DNA of 64,000 nucleotides from Aquimarina megaterium XH134 (GCF_000520975.1 NZ_JACB01000043.1:26283-90282), one strand, 5' to 3'. Numbered from the stretch's first letter, positions 17,361 to 26,991 are shown. Made by a program: numbers and translations. The notes: generated by a model not told the origin, from the letters alone.

Positions 17361-17858
17361 TTACAATTTCCGATAAAAAACATGAGCATCTACATACCCT
17401 TTTTCAAAATGTTTAAAACCTCCGGGTATGGTTCCTATAATCTCAAAACCATTTGCCAACCATACTTTTATAGCAGCTGCATTGGTGCTAACGACCAGGT
17501 TAAACTGCATTGCATAATACCCTAGCTCTTTTGCAGCATCAATAGAATGAGCACAAAGCTGATGACCAAGACCCATTCCTCTTTTTTGACTGTCAACCAT
17601 ATATGAAGCATTAGCAATATGATTTCCATACCCAGGTTGATTGGGCTTTAAAATGTAAGCTCCTATGATTTCTTTTTCTAATTCTGCTACAAAACAATTA
17701 TTGTTTAGATTGATCCAACTGTTTTCGATATGCTCTCGAGAAAAACTATCGTCATATGGAAAATAGATTTTTTGATCTACTACTACTTTCCACAGACTCC
17801 AAATTGCTTCAAGATCTTTTTTATTTGCAGGTCGAATATGTATTTCAGGAGATTTCAT
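17361..17858 (-). CDS. GNAT family N-acetyltransferase
   Basis: A 165-residue GNAT protein. It opens with the typical IRPANKKDLEAIWSLW, and the acetyl-CoA pyrophosphate-binding loop is visible as SQKRGMGLGHQLCAHSI. The C-terminal motif B segment (AAIKVWLANGFEIIGTIPGGF) is intact. The gene starts one base after the homoserine dehydrogenase stop, so they are almost certainly one transcript. The substrate is unknown, possibly an amino acid or amine given its neighbour (inference). Confidence 0.88.
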   Translation of the reverse strand: MKSPEIHIRPANKKDLEAIWSLWKVVVDQKIYFPYDDSFSREHIENSWINLNNNCFVAELEKEIIGAYILKPNQPGYGNHIANASYMVDSQKRGMGLGHQLCAHSIDAAKELGYYAMQFNLVVSTNAAAIKVWLANGFEIIGTIPGGFKHFEKGYVDAHVFYRKL

Positions 17859-17859
17859 A

Positions 17860-18909
17860 TTAGAAAGATTTTTTTAAAAGGTTAATAATATCCCTTACTA
17901 CGGCTGCAGAGGTGGTTATAGGGTCTTCTTCATATATTTTCATAGATAATTCTTCATAATAATCGGTTTGTAATTGAATACCCATTTCCCATCCATCACA
18001 ATTCCCTATAAAGGAACTGGCTTCTACCTTTGTGGGTCGAACCGATAAACTCCAGATACCTGCTTTTTTTTCTGCTACAGCTAATAATTTTATTCTTTTA
18101 TTTTGTATTGCTGCCTGTTTAATGTTTTTAGAAGTAATAGCTCTGATACCTTCTATTTGTATGTCAGAAATAGTACCAGAGAATTCTGTAAAAGATTTCA
18201 TGATGATATACAATTTGTTTGCGGTATCATATCCGTCAATATCCAGGGATGGATCGGTTTCTGCTGCACCTAATCTTTGTGCTTCTTTAATAGCTTCATC
18301 AAAAGATCCATCTTTTTCTAATGCTTCTAAAATAAAATTAGTGGTAGCATTAAAAATCCCTTTAAAGCCAATAAGGTTTGTCGCTTGCAGATCACGTTGT
18401 AAAATATTAATCACTGGTAATCCCCCACATACTGTTGCGCTATATGCTAGTTTACTACCATGCTTTTTGGCCAGTTGATGCAATTCATCATAGGCTAATA
18501 CCAAGGGAGCTTTATTTGCACTAACTACGGAGCATTCTTTACTAAGAGCGTTTCGAATTGCTTGTAATCCCGGATTTCCTGTTTTAAGATTAACTGGCGA
18601 TCCATCGATCAGTACATCAGCATTTACATGGTTTGTGATTTGTTCTATAGGTATGCCCGAGAGATATCCTTCTAACTGGTTTACTTTATTTCCATTTGAT
18701 TTTAAATGAATTAATTCTTCGTAGGTATATCCATTTTCTTTTATGGCAATTCCAGAAGAGTCAGCCACACCAATAATGTGTATTTCTAGGTTGTGACTTT
18801 TTGTGATTATAGCCTTTTTCTCTATCAAAATTTTAAGTACACCAATGTTTACGGTACCTAAACCTATCAGAACTGTTCTTATTTTTTGTATTGAAGTATG
18901 ATCATTCAT
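17860..18909 (-). CDS. Homoserine dehydrogenase
   Basis: A 349-residue NAD(P)-dependent enzyme of the aspartate pathway, converting aspartate semialdehyde to homoserine. The N-terminal Rossmann motif is LIGLGTVNIGVL, the middle has ECSVVSANKAPL, and the catalytic domain contains GIFNATTNFILEAL and AAETDPSLDIDGYDTANKL, the conserved substrate-binding region. It has no aspartokinase fusion and no C-terminal ACT domain. It is the first gene of a two-gene unit with a GNAT acetyltransferase. It may be a paralogue used in secondary metabolism (inference). Confidence 0.9.
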   Translation of the reverse strand: MNDHTSIQKIRTVLIGLGTVNIGVLKILIEKKAIITKSHNLEIHIIGVADSSGIAIKENGYTYEELIHLKSNGNKVNQLEGYLSGIPIEQITNHVNADVLIDGSPVNLKTGNPGLQAIRNALSKECSVVSANKAPLVLAYDELHQLAKKHGSKLAYSATVCGGLPVINILQRDLQATNLIGFKGIFNATTNFILEALEKDGSFDEAIKEAQRLGAAETDPSLDIDGYDTANKLYIIMKSFTEFSGTISDIQIEGIRAITSKNIKQAAIQNKRIKLLAVAEKKAGIWSLSVRPTKVEASSFIGNCDGWEMGIQLQTDYYEELSMKIYEEDPITTSAAVVRDIINLLKKSF

Positions 18910-19087
18910 GTGCTATCTTATCACGTTATTCTTAATAAATATAAAAGTTGTTATTTTAAAAATTGGTAATCGTCCTTAACTGTTTTTAGATTTTAGTATT
19001 TGTTCTAATTTAGGTTATAATTTATTTTTTTAGATTGTCTATCCATTTATTTATGATAACTTTCTGAATTATCATTCTTACGGTATG

Positions 19088-19981
19088 CTAATTTAAATCT
19101 GTATTCTGTTTATAATGTTCTAAAATCATTTGGAAGAAAATTTTAGATGCTTTTTTTTGATAATTACCCTTAAGGTATCGTATTGCCGATCGTAATTTGA
19201 GTTTCTTTTTGTTTATAGGAATACTTTTAAGAGTAGGTAAATACTGTGTGGTCGATTTTGTAAGAACAGTTGCCCATTTTCCGGTTTCGATGAGTCGAAT
19301 TAAGGTGGGAATATGATTTAATTCTATTTGATATTGATAAGAAAGTTCATGTGTTCTAAATGCTTTATCCAGGACTTTTCTGGTTGTAAACCCTTCTGCG
19401 GGTACGGCTAAATCTATTGTGTTAAGCTCTTCTATAGTGATTTGTTTTTTGCTGGCAAATGGATGGGATTCATGTATTACCAATGTTAAATAAGATTGAA
19501 ATAAAGGAATAGTAGTAATCATTTGATCATCTGTTGCTTTATTAAAGGATAAAATAAAGTCTAACATACCTGATTTAAGTTTTTCTATTAACTCATCTGA
19601 TGTACCGAAGAAAGCCTTAACCTGTATTAAAGGAAATTTTGTAGAAAAGGATATCAATGTTTCTGTAAACAAGTTGGTTAAACCATAGGTTACTCCAATA
19701 TGTAAAGTCCCGGATTGTAAATTTTGTAAATCCTCTATCAATTGTTTGGCGTTTTCGGCATTTTTAAGCGTATGCCTCGCACGGGTTAAAAATAAAGAAC
19801 CAGCTTCTGTAAGTTGTATTCTCTTTCCTATTCTATCAAAAAGAGGAACCCCTAATTCTTGCTCTAAAAGCTTTATTTGCTGCGAAAGCGCACTTTGTGT
19901 TATGAATACTTTGTGAGAAGCTTCAGTAAAATTTAAACACTCTGCCGCTTTAACAAAATAGTTTAACTGGCGTAACTCCAT
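19088..19981 (-). CDS. LysR-family transcriptional regulator
   Basis: A 297-residue LysR regulator. The N-terminal winged helix-turn-helix is clear (MELRQLNYFVKAAECLNFTE, ITQSALSQQIKLLEQELGVP, LFDRIGKRIQLTEAG). A periplasmic-binding-protein-like effector domain follows from about residue 90. It is divergent from the MFS transporter gene 122 bases away, the usual layout for LysR and target. Near-identical direct repeats lie in the intergenic space. Confidence 0.93.
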   Translation of the reverse strand: MELRQLNYFVKAAECLNFTEASHKVFITQSALSQQIKLLEQELGVPLFDRIGKRIQLTEAGSLFLTRARHTLKNAENAKQLIEDLQNLQSGTLHIGVTYGLTNLFTETLISFSTKFPLIQVKAFFGTSDELIEKLKSGMLDFILSFNKATDDQMITTIPLFQSYLTLVIHESHPFASKKQITIEELNTIDLAVPAEGFTTRKVLDKAFRTHELSYQYQIELNHIPTLIRLIETGKWATVLTKSTTQYLPTLKSIPINKKKLKLRSAIRYLKGNYQKKASKIFFQMILEHYKQNTDLN

Positions 19982-19990
19982 AATTAATAA

Positions 19991-20035
19991 GTTTTGCTAA
20001 TGTATATGATAAGAAAATAATGTTTTACTAATGTA
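19991..20035. promoter_or_regulatory. Direct repeats in the LysR-MFS intergenic region
   Basis: GTTTTGCTAATGTA (19991-20004) and GTTTTACTAATGTA (20022-20035) differ at one base and are spaced by 31 bases, three helical turns. This is the phasing expected for two regulator dimers on one DNA face. They sit between the divergent LysR and MFS genes. Confidence 0.5.
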
Positions 20036-20103
20036 AAAATAATTTTAAACTTTGTACTTCAATTCCTTTATAACTTATAATAAAAGAGGGTGCCAATACT
20101 GTA

Positions 20104-21318
20104 ATGAAAACAAAAGCAGAAAGAAATACTAGGCGTTATAAAGATATCCGAAAAGCGGTCTTTATCCCAGGTTTGGCTGCTTTCTCACAGTTTTATATGT
20201 TTCAGCCATTATTACCATCATTAAGCGAAAGTTTTTTGGTTTCTCCGGCTGTCAGTAGTTTGGTTGTTTCATCCTCTATGATTGGTATTGCTTTAGGCCT
20301 TTTTATGTTTGCGTTTTATGCAGATATACTACATCGTAAAAAATTAATGTTGATTGCTTTATTTCTGTCTTCGTTAATCACAATGCTCTCGGCAATCTCA
20401 TGGAATTTTAATGTACTGGTCGTTTTTGGTTTTATAAAAGGGTTTTTGTTATCGGGAGTGATAGCAGTTGCCATTGTTTATATTTCTGAAGAAGTTGAGG
20501 TAAGATATGTTGGGGTTGTGATTGGGATATATTTAGCCGGAAATGTATTAGGTGGTATGTGGGGGCGTGTGGTAGCAGGTTTAATTTCTAGTTGGTATGA
20601 TTGGAGAATAGCCACACTATTTATTGGAGGTGTAGGCATGGTATTAAGTACTTTCTTTATGAGACTTTTACCACAATCCTTAAACTTTAATCCACAAAAA
20701 ATTCAAACATCTTTAAAGCTAATATACATGAAAAACTTCCTTAAAAATCCATTGTTTTTGGGAGTTTATATTTTGATGATCTTAATGATGGGTACTTTTG
20801 TGAGCATTTATAATTATTTAAGTTTTAGGCTAGAAATGCCTCCTTTTTCACTTCCGCATTATGTTATTTCCCTGTTATTCCTAATTTATATCACGGGAGT
20901 AGGAGGGACAATAACAATTGGAGCATTAACTCATCGAGTTCACTCTTTTCGTATGCTTAAAATTCTGTTAGTACTATTTCTAATAGGAACATTAGGGCTA
21001 TTTGTAGAAGAGTTGTGGTTATTAGTATTAGGTCTAAGTTTACTTACGTTTAGTTTATTAGGGATCCAGACTGTAGTAAACAAGATAATATCTCAGTATG
21101 CTATTGAAGGAAAAAGTACAGCAAATTGCTTATACTTAATATGTCAGTATATGGGAGCAGGTGGTATCGGAAGTTCGACAGGGCATATAGTATCAAAATG
21201 GGGGTGGTCTAATTTTCTTTTTACTTTATTAGGATTCATTCTTTTTTCATTACTATTATTTATGCTGTGTGCCAGGCGGTATACCAATACATATAAATTA
21301 ACAAAAGAGGTTTCTTAG
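20104..21318 (+). CDS. MFS transporter (YnfM-like arabinose-efflux type)
   Basis: A 404-residue major facilitator with about 12 hydrophobic helices. It has the family loop between helices 2 and 3 (FYADILHRKKLML) and the helix-5 antiporter-type region (GNVLGGMWGRVVAGLISSWYDWR). Together with the divergent LysR gene it resembles YnfM-type efflux permeases. The substrate is not deducible. The next gene, an EamA transporter, starts 42 bases later on the same strand. Confidence 0.88.
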   Translation: MKTKAERNTRRYKDIRKAVFIPGLAAFSQFYMFQPLLPSLSESFLVSPAVSSLVVSSSMIGIALGLFMFAFYADILHRKKLMLIALFLSSLITMLSAISWNFNVLVVFGFIKGFLLSGVIAVAIVYISEEVEVRYVGVVIGIYLAGNVLGGMWGRVVAGLISSWYDWRIATLFIGGVGMVLSTFFMRLLPQSLNFNPQKIQTSLKLIYMKNFLKNPLFLGVYILMILMMGTFVSIYNYLSFRLEMPPFSLPHYVISLLFLIYITGVGGTITIGALTHRVHSFRMLKILLVLFLIGTLGLFVEELWLLVLGLSLLTFSLLGIQTVVNKIISQYAIEGKSTANCLYLICQYMGAGGIGSSTGHIVSKWGWSNFLFTLLGFILFSLLLFMLCARRYTNTYKLTKEVS

Positions 21319-21360
21319 AGAAGGTCATAATTTAATTTTAAAGAATAAATTTATTTAACT

Positions 21361-22248
21361 ATGCTAAAATCTAATCACTTATTGTTTATAATTCCAGCAT
21401 TAATATGGGGATCTACATGGTACATCATTAAATACCAATTGGGAACTGTAGATCCTATAGTTTCTGTTGCCTATCGGTTTGGATTAGGTGGTATTATATT
21501 ATTGGGATATTCTAAGATTAGAAAACTTCCGTTATCATTTACAAAGCAACAACACTTTTTTATCGCTTTACAGGGAGTTCTGCTATTTGGAACAAATTAT
21601 TGGTTGGTATATTTATCAGAACAATATTTAAGTAGTGGATTAGTGGCTGTAGCATTTTCTACATTAATTTTTATGAATATAGTTTTTGGAGCGATATTTT
21701 TAGGAGATAAAATAAAAAAACAAATCATAATAGGAGCTGTCTTCGGACTTTTAGGAACAGTTCTGATATACCAGGCCGAGTTTAGAAGAATAGATTTGAC
21801 CAATGATCAGCTTAAAGGATTGATATTTTGTATTTGCTCTATCATTTTTGCTTCTTTGGGAAATATTACTTCTTCAAATAATCAACGTAAATTTAAACTT
21901 CCTGTTATCCAAACCAATGGTTTCGGGATGCTATATGGTGCAACTGCTATGTTATTAATAGCCTTGTTTAGCGGAAAATCTATAGGTTTCGATACTTCAT
22001 TCTCCTATATTTCATCACTCGCATATTTAACGGTTTTCGGATCTATTATAGCATTTACTTCTTATCTTACTTTAATAGGCAAAATAGGAGCAAGTAAAGC
22101 TGCCTATGTTATTGTGGTGATACCAGTAATTGCCTTAACCATTTCTACCATTTTTGAAGGATATAAACCCGATATATATGCTTTCATGGGAATTGTACTT
22201 ATTATTTTCGGAAATGTACTAGCATTAAGAAACAAAAAAACAAGCTGA
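21361..22248 (+). CDS. EamA/DMT family transporter
   Basis: A 295-residue drug/metabolite transporter with ten hydrophobic helices in two EamA repeats (about 5-135 and 150-290). The first repeat starts with PALIWGSTWYIIKYQLG and contains ALQGVLLFGTNYWLVYLSEQ; the second ends in GYKPDIYAFMGIVLIIFGNVLAL. The substrate is unknown, and amino acids or metabolites are typical for the family. It probably shares a transcript with the MFS gene. Confidence 0.9.
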   Translation: MLKSNHLLFIIPALIWGSTWYIIKYQLGTVDPIVSVAYRFGLGGIILLGYSKIRKLPLSFTKQQHFFIALQGVLLFGTNYWLVYLSEQYLSSGLVAVAFSTLIFMNIVFGAIFLGDKIKKQIIIGAVFGLLGTVLIYQAEFRRIDLTNDQLKGLIFCICSIIFASLGNITSSNNQRKFKLPVIQTNGFGMLYGATAMLLIALFSGKSIGFDTSFSYISSLAYLTVFGSIIAFTSYLTLIGKIGASKAAYVIVVIPVIALTISTIFEGYKPDIYAFMGIVLIIFGNVLALRNKKTS

Positions 22249-22319
22249 TTAAATTCTTGGCAAACTAAAGGAAACTATATAAGCATATATAACTGTATAC
22301 TAATCTATTGATTTATTGT

Positions 22320-22448
22320 ATGAACCCGTCATTTGAAAAATATTTCATTTGGTCTTTTTTTATGAAGAAAATTGTAAAGAAATTTAATAAACAGGATAAA
22401 GAAAAATTTCTTGCAGAAATTAAAAAAAGGAAAGATTATATGGATTAA
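22320..22448 (+). CDS. Possible small basic protein (42 codons)
   Basis: An open frame of 42 codons starting MNPSFEKYFIWSFFMKKIVK and ending in a Lys-rich tail (KKRKDYMD). A second ATG gives a 28-residue version that starts MKKIVKKFNK. It lies between the EamA and LytTR genes on the same strand. No family is recognised and it could be chance. Confidence 0.25.
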   Translation: MNPSFEKYFIWSFFMKKIVKKFNKQDKEKFLAEIKKRKDYMD

Positions 22449-22502
22449 AAAAACGATTCAAACCTTTTAAAAATATTACTTTTGGTTAAAAAATAGTTCT
22501 TA

Positions 22503-23402
22503 ATGTCTCGACATTACATTACCAAAATCATACATAAACCTTATCCTTATCTATTTTATTTCAAAAGAAATTTAATAATTGCTTTTGTACTGGGAATGTT
22601 AATCTACATTATTAATGTATTAGCTGTAGACGAAAATTATGTGAATACAAACTTTGTCTTTTCAAAACCGCTCCTCTGTATACTTGCAGGGTTAATGACT
22701 TTTTTCGGTATTCTCGTGGTACTCGAAGTTATACCTCGAATATTTTTTAAGCCTGATTTAAAAGAAAATTGGACTATAGGAAAAGAATGTCTTTTAATTG
22801 TTTCGCTTTTTTTTGTAATTACTATTTTTAATAATACCCTGTCTCTTGTAATTAGCAAAGAGCCTTCTAATAATATCATATTACATTTTTTAAACTCATC
22901 GCTATACGTTGTTCTACTTGGTATTGTTCCGGCTTTTCTTCTTGTATGGATCAACTACACCATTCTTTTAAAGGAAAACTTAAAAAAAGTCTCCTTATAC
23001 AATGAACAACTTGAATCCAGAATTACATTTACAGAGAGTGAAGTATCCGATATTATAAGTATACAAACTAATAATAAAAACGAAGTTCTGGAACTAGATA
23101 TTGGTTCCTTCTTATTCGCTAAATCCGAAGGAAATTATATAGATGTTTTTACCAAAACATCTGGTAAAGTACACTGTAAACCATATCGACTTACAATTCA
23201 AAAGCTTGAGGAAGAACTTGGTAATTATGCATTTATTATTAGTACGCATCGATCGTATGTTATTAATATAAGAAACATTAATACTACCTCTGGCAACGCC
23301 AGAAATTATCGCATTAGTTTTGAAGGAGTCCCTCATGAAGTTCCTGTGTCAAGAAATAAATTTCAGGCATTTAAAGATGCTTTTACGATTAAAAAAGTGT
23401 AA
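22503..23402 (+). CDS. LytTR DNA-binding regulator with four membrane helices
   Basis: A 299-residue protein with four hydrophobic segments in the N-terminal half (about 22-42, 55-77, 95-118 and 135-155) and a C-terminal LytTR domain (about 195-299) with LFAKSEGNYIDVFTK, STHRSYVINIRNI and EVPVSRNKFQAFK. This is the common Bacteroidota membrane-bound LytTR layout without a response-regulator domain, so it probably senses a membrane signal directly. A candidate -7 element TACTTTTG lies at 22477-22484, 18 bases before the start. Confidence 0.85.
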   Translation: MSRHYITKIIHKPYPYLFYFKRNLIIAFVLGMLIYIINVLAVDENYVNTNFVFSKPLLCILAGLMTFFGILVVLEVIPRIFFKPDLKENWTIGKECLLIVSLFFVITIFNNTLSLVISKEPSNNIILHFLNSSLYVVLLGIVPAFLLVWINYTILLKENLKKVSLYNEQLESRITFTESEVSDIISIQTNNKNEVLELDIGSFLFAKSEGNYIDVFTKTSGKVHCKPYRLTIQKLEEELGNYAFIISTHRSYVINIRNINTTSGNARNYRISFEGVPHEVPVSRNKFQAFKDAFTIKKV

Positions 23403-23424
23403 TCTTATCAAAGATTACACTTTT
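23393..23424. terminator. Bidirectional terminator between convergent genes
   Basis: Perfect 14-base arms AAAAGTGTAATCTT and AAGATTACACTTTT around a four-base loop, with A-rich and T-rich outer ends. The left arm overlaps the last codons of the LytTR gene. It can end both the LytTR gene and the convergent barrel gene. Confidence 0.85.
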
Positions 23425-23451
23425 AAAAATTGTGATTATTAAATATGTTTT

Positions 23452-24072
23452 CTACAAGGTATACCCCAGGCCTAATCCTAAGAAAAATCGAGAATCGAAA
23501 TCTGCGGGTCTGTTTCTTCCTTTATCTAAAAACCCTTTTAAGGAAACCCATGCAAATGCACTAACACTAAAATTATTAATATTGTAACCTAGAGATTGAG
23601 AAAAGCCATAATTAAAATACACATATTCATTTTTGTACTTTTCGTATACCGAATATTGTGGGATTCTTAAAGTTCCTTTTGATTTTAAATGTGTTGCTCC
23701 TATAAAAGGTTCTAGCGATAGGTAGAATTTTTTCTTGTTAAATGGGTAATAAGTAACATCAAAAATAGAATACAATCCTATATCTCTTGTATATCCTTCT
23801 ACATAATCGGTAAACAAGTTATCTGTTTCGGCTATGTAACTATTTTGATGAGCCACACCATATGATAACGTAAAATGTTTGCTGTCTAGACACATTAACT
23901 TTCCTTTAAATATATACCCATAGTTTTTTCCGTAACTGGTATTTAATATATCCTGAGTGTATAAAAGTTCTAATTTCCATCGTTTTTGACCTGATTCTTT
24001 GTTTCCTTTTTGTCCCTGAACCAAAACCGGTAATGAAAGAAAAAACAAAAGGACTACTACATAGTTTTTCAT
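23452..24072 (-). CDS. Secreted, probable outer-membrane beta-barrel protein
   Basis: A 206-residue protein with a Sec signal peptide (LLFFLSLPVLVQG, cut before QKG). The mature part alternates polar and aromatic residues in strands (LTLSYGV-type, FYLSLEPFIGATHL, FSVSAFAWVSLKGF) and ends in LGLGLGYTL, the terminal strand pattern of outer-membrane barrels. It starts ten bases after the esterase gene on the same strand, so both are probably co-expressed. No specific function is recognised. Confidence 0.6.
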   Translation of the reverse strand: MKNYVVVLLFFLSLPVLVQGQKGNKESGQKRWKLELLYTQDILNTSYGKNYGYIFKGKLMCLDSKHFTLSYGVAHQNSYIAETDNLFTDYVEGYTRDIGLYSIFDVTYYPFNKKKFYLSLEPFIGATHLKSKGTLRIPQYSVYEKYKNEYVYFNYGFSQSLGYNINNFSVSAFAWVSLKGFLDKGRNRPADFDSRFFLGLGLGYTL

Positions 24073-24082
24073 GATGTTGTAT

Positions 24083-24892
24083 TTATAGAATTATAGATAA
24101 TCCTTTTTTAAAGGTTATTATTGGGCTGTTTCTATGCGAAGTATTCTTTAATCTCTCATGATGTAGAATTAAACCAGTATAAGACCGTTTATCCATTTTT
24201 TCCTTAAAGGCATTATAAAAAAGATTGATCGAAGCTCCTTCTAAATCACCAACAGTTATATAAAGATTTTTATCTAATGAATCGTGTGTGTCAAAATAGT
24301 GCTGTTCTAAATCAAATAGATATGCATTATACCACATGAAATTTGAACTTGCAGCAATAATATTATCAAAAGAATTGGGTTGATCTTGTTGAAATAATAT
24401 ATACAAAGCAAGATATCCACCTAGAGAATGACCAAATAATGTCCTTTCAACACTTTCAATTTCAAGTTCATTTTCGATATGAGGAATAAGTTCGTTATTT
24501 ACAAAATTGATAAATTCTTTTGCACCTCCCGAAGTTCCGGGAAAATCTCTGTCTTCAGGATAAGAGTAATCTCTTCCTCTCTGGTTTTTATTGGCATATC
24601 CCACTCCGATAAGGATAATATCCTCTCTACCAGATTCTGCAACGATATCTGCTGCTTCTTTAAAATAATCATCTCCATCTAACATGTAAATTGTATGATA
24701 GCTATTTGAAGGATCATAAGCCTGAGGATACAAAATATTAATACTATATGTAGTATTTGTATGATCTGATGTAATCGCAAAGGGATGATTGTTTTTTATT
24801 GAAGAAAGGTTGTCTTTCTCGCAACTGTTTAGGCCCAATATGCCAATGATTAAACACAGAAAACTCATAGAGTTCTGAATAATTTTTTTCAT
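24083..24892 (-). CDS. Esterase-like alpha/beta-hydrolase lipoprotein
   Basis: A 269-residue lipoprotein (signal ending GLNSC, Cys24) of the putative esterase (esterase D / ferric enterobactin esterase-like) family. The nucleophile elbow is GHSLGG with Ser156, the oxyanion region YMLDGDDYF lies at 69-77, and a late His occurs in NTSHRNSP. It acts at the cell surface or in the periplasm. Enzymes of this type hydrolyse siderophore esters or acyl esters; the substrate here is not known. A candidate promoter -7 element lies at 24926-24933. Confidence 0.82.
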   Translation of the reverse strand: MKKIIQNSMSFLCLIIGILGLNSCEKDNLSSIKNNHPFAITSDHTNTTYSINILYPQAYDPSNSYHTIYMLDGDDYFKEAADIVAESGREDIILIGVGYANKNQRGRDYSYPEDRDFPGTSGGAKEFINFVNNELIPHIENELEIESVERTLFGHSLGGYLALYILFQQDQPNSFDNIIAASSNFMWYNAYLFDLEQHYFDTHDSLDKNLYITVGDLEGASINLFYNAFKEKMDKRSYTGLILHHERLKNTSHRNSPIITFKKGLSIIL

Positions 24893-24925
24893 AATGATTC
24901 TTATTTTTTAAATTTCTAATTCCAG

Positions 24926-24933
24926 CAAAAGTA
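24926..24933 (-). promoter_or_regulatory. Candidate -7 promoter element of the esterase gene
   Basis: TACTTTTG on the minus strand matches TAnnTTTG, 34 bases upstream of the esterase start. Motif evidence only. Confidence 0.4.
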
Positions 24934-25081
24934 TTTTTGAAGCCTTTAAATACCGCTTATAGAAAGGTGATTGGTACGAAGTGTCATCTTTTTGTGATGT
25001 ACTGGAGTCTTAGACAAAAGATAGATTCATTTAGAAAAAGGAGAGGGGGTATGATAGAAGTATACTATTTGTGATCTCTTG

Positions 25082-25768
25082 TCATTTTCTTTTGTATGTA
25101 AATGTGACGTTTTCGGTATTCTTAGGTTTCATTGTCATCAGGTTGCCCTGAAACGAAACTATAAATACCTGAACATCGATAGCACGATTGTAGTCAATTA
25201 AATGTAGCTCGGGTTTGTGTGCATTCATATACCAATACCCATTTGATCTTGAAGTATCCGGATGTGTTTTGCGGTATGTTCCTGTCCAGCGAATAAAAAT
25301 AGCTTCTTTCCCTTCTGGATTGTAAGATTTTGTAATGTTTTTTTTATTCTTATATACAGAAACCAGTTGCCAGTTTCCGACAGCTTTATCTTTGGGAGAT
25401 TTAGGTACATTAGAGATTCTGGATAAAGAAACTATTACTTTCATTCCATCTTCTATACGTATCCATTTCATTTTATCATTAGAAAACTCAACTTTAAAAG
25501 CTCCGTACTCATCTTTACCATTTTTACTTTCAGGAAGAAATTGCTTTTCTTTTTTACTGTATGTCCAGCTACCTTCGTCATTTTGTAACCATCCATTACC
25601 AGCCTCATAAGAGTGATCAGTATTGTATTTAAACCATTTAGCGATTGGAGTCATTTTTTTGTCACCTACACTTACTTGATCTACAGTCCATAACCCTGTT
25701 ATAGATTGCCCATTTATAATGCTCGAAACAGACAAGATAATGCTTAGAAATAGTAATTTAGTTTTCAT
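25082..25768 (-). CDS. Secreted protein with two lipocalin-like halves
   Basis: The start is taken at 25768, where MKTKLLFLSIILSVSSIING gives a signal peptide; upstream in-frame codons belong to the overlapping hydrolase gene. The mature protein of about 208 residues seems to contain two similar beta-rich halves, each opening with a GxW motif (ITGLWTVDQV and AVGNWQLVSV), as in lipocalin-like domains common in Bacteroidota. The second half ends in FQGNLMTMKPKN. It overlaps the hydrolase stop by 11 bases, which suggests coupling. No ligand can be named. Confidence 0.6.
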   Translation of the reverse strand: MKTKLLFLSIILSVSSIINGQSITGLWTVDQVSVGDKKMTPIAKWFKYNTDHSYEAGNGWLQNDEGSWTYSKKEKQFLPESKNGKDEYGAFKVEFSNDKMKWIRIEDGMKVIVSLSRISNVPKSPKDKAVGNWQLVSVYKNKKNITKSYNPEGKEAIFIRWTGTYRKTHPDTSRSNGYWYMNAHKPELHLIDYNRAIDVQVFIVSFQGNLMTMKPKNTENVTFTYKRK

Positions 25769-26909
25769 TTTCGTTAGTATATAGTATTGCTGTAATTTTT
25801 TTAGCAAGATCAAGTTCATTTGTTTGATCGCCTGTATTGGCAAGAAAAGCGATAATATACTCACCGTTTTCGATATTTATAAGCATAGATTTATATCCTT
25901 CAGTAGCTCCTCCATGTATGATGTACTTTTTATCGATACCTATATTTCCTATACGATATTCCTTTTCTCCATCAAATACCACCCAACCGTAACCATAAGA
26001 GATTTCCTGGTTAATCTCTGATAAATGATTGGTTTGCATAAGTTTTATCTGTTTGTTATTAAAAAGAACAGGAAAACTCATTTCTTTCCCCCAACGATAG
26101 AGATCTTCTGCAGAAGAAAATATTCTTCTGCCAAGGGTTAGATCAATAAATTGATTTCGCATCCAGTTGTTAGTTGTTTCGCTATAATTATATCCTTCTA
26201 CTACATTCTCAAAAACAATACGATTGTCAGAAGTACTAAAAGTATGTTCTAGCTTAAGTGGTTTTGTAATTTTTTGTTCCAAAAGTTTAGAAAAAGGAAG
26301 TTGATAAAGGTTTTCCAGAATGATAATAAGTATGTGATAACCGAAATTGCTGTAATAAAATTGCTGGTTTGGATCACCTATTGCAGGAATCTTACTAATG
26401 AAATCAATATATTCCTTATTATCAAAGTGTTTTCGCTTAAATTTTAAGTGTTTATTTTTTGAAAGATTTGGATGTACCTGGCCATAATCTGGTAAACCAG
26501 AAGTATGACTCAGTAAGTTGTGAATTGTGATATTCTGATTAAACTCTCCCAAGTACGAATATGTACTAATATGATCGGTAAGATGATCATTAAGAGATAA
26601 TTTACCTTCTTCTACGGCTATAAGAATTAGTGCTGCGATAAATGACTTATTGATAGAACAAATGTCAAAACGATGATCTACTTGCATTGGGATGTTCCAG
26701 ATTCTATTAGATATGCCTATCGATTTTTTATAGACTATTGTATCCTTAGTACCTATCACAACAGTGCCATCAAACCGGTTTTCGCGGTGTTCAATTTCAA
26801 ATAGATTATCTAACTTGCTTGTTAGAAAATTAGTATCTGTGCTCTTTTGTTTAGAACAGGATGACGAAATAAGAACAATGCATGTAGCAATTACAATATA
26901 TTTTTGCAT
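25758..26909 (-). CDS. Serine hydrolase of the beta-lactamase family (lipoprotein)
   Basis: The ATG at 26909 gives a lipoprotein signal (MQKYIVIATCIVLISSSC, Cys18); a longer frame up to 27068 lacks one. The mature domain is a class C beta-lactamase/penicillin-binding fold: SxxK motif SINK (Ser85, Lys88), YxN motif in FYYSNFGYHI, LLSHTSGLPDYG before it, and HGG in YIIHGGATEGYKSM near the C-terminus. Enzymes of this family act as esterases, D-aminopeptidases or beta-lactamases; this one is probably a peptidase or esterase. It lies between a LytTR regulator and a lipocalin-like protein on the same strand. Confidence 0.88.
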   Translation of the reverse strand: MQKYIVIATCIVLISSSCSKQKSTDTNFLTSKLDNLFEIEHRENRFDGTVVIGTKDTIVYKKSIGISNRIWNIPMQVDHRFDICSINKSFIAALILIAVEEGKLSLNDHLTDHISTYSYLGEFNQNITIHNLLSHTSGLPDYGQVHPNLSKNKHLKFKRKHFDNKEYIDFISKIPAIGDPNQQFYYSNFGYHILIIILENLYQLPFSKLLEQKITKPLKLEHTFSTSDNRIVFENVVEGYNYSETTNNWMRNQFIDLTLGRRIFSSAEDLYRWGKEMSFPVLFNNKQIKLMQTNHLSEINQEISYGYGWVVFDGEKEYRIGNIGIDKKYIIHGGATEGYKSMLINIENGEYIIAFLANTGDQTNELDLAKKITAILYTNENEN

Positions 26910-26991
26910 ATTTCTATTTGGTTGCGTTGTACAAAAGAATACATCAGGATAAACTTTCTCAATTAATTTTGGTGTTTTGGTACGAAATTTC

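Noticed and set aside
18032..18478. 148-codon open frame on the plus strand
   Set aside because: It lies entirely inside the homoserine dehydrogenase gene on the other strand, which has clear family motifs.
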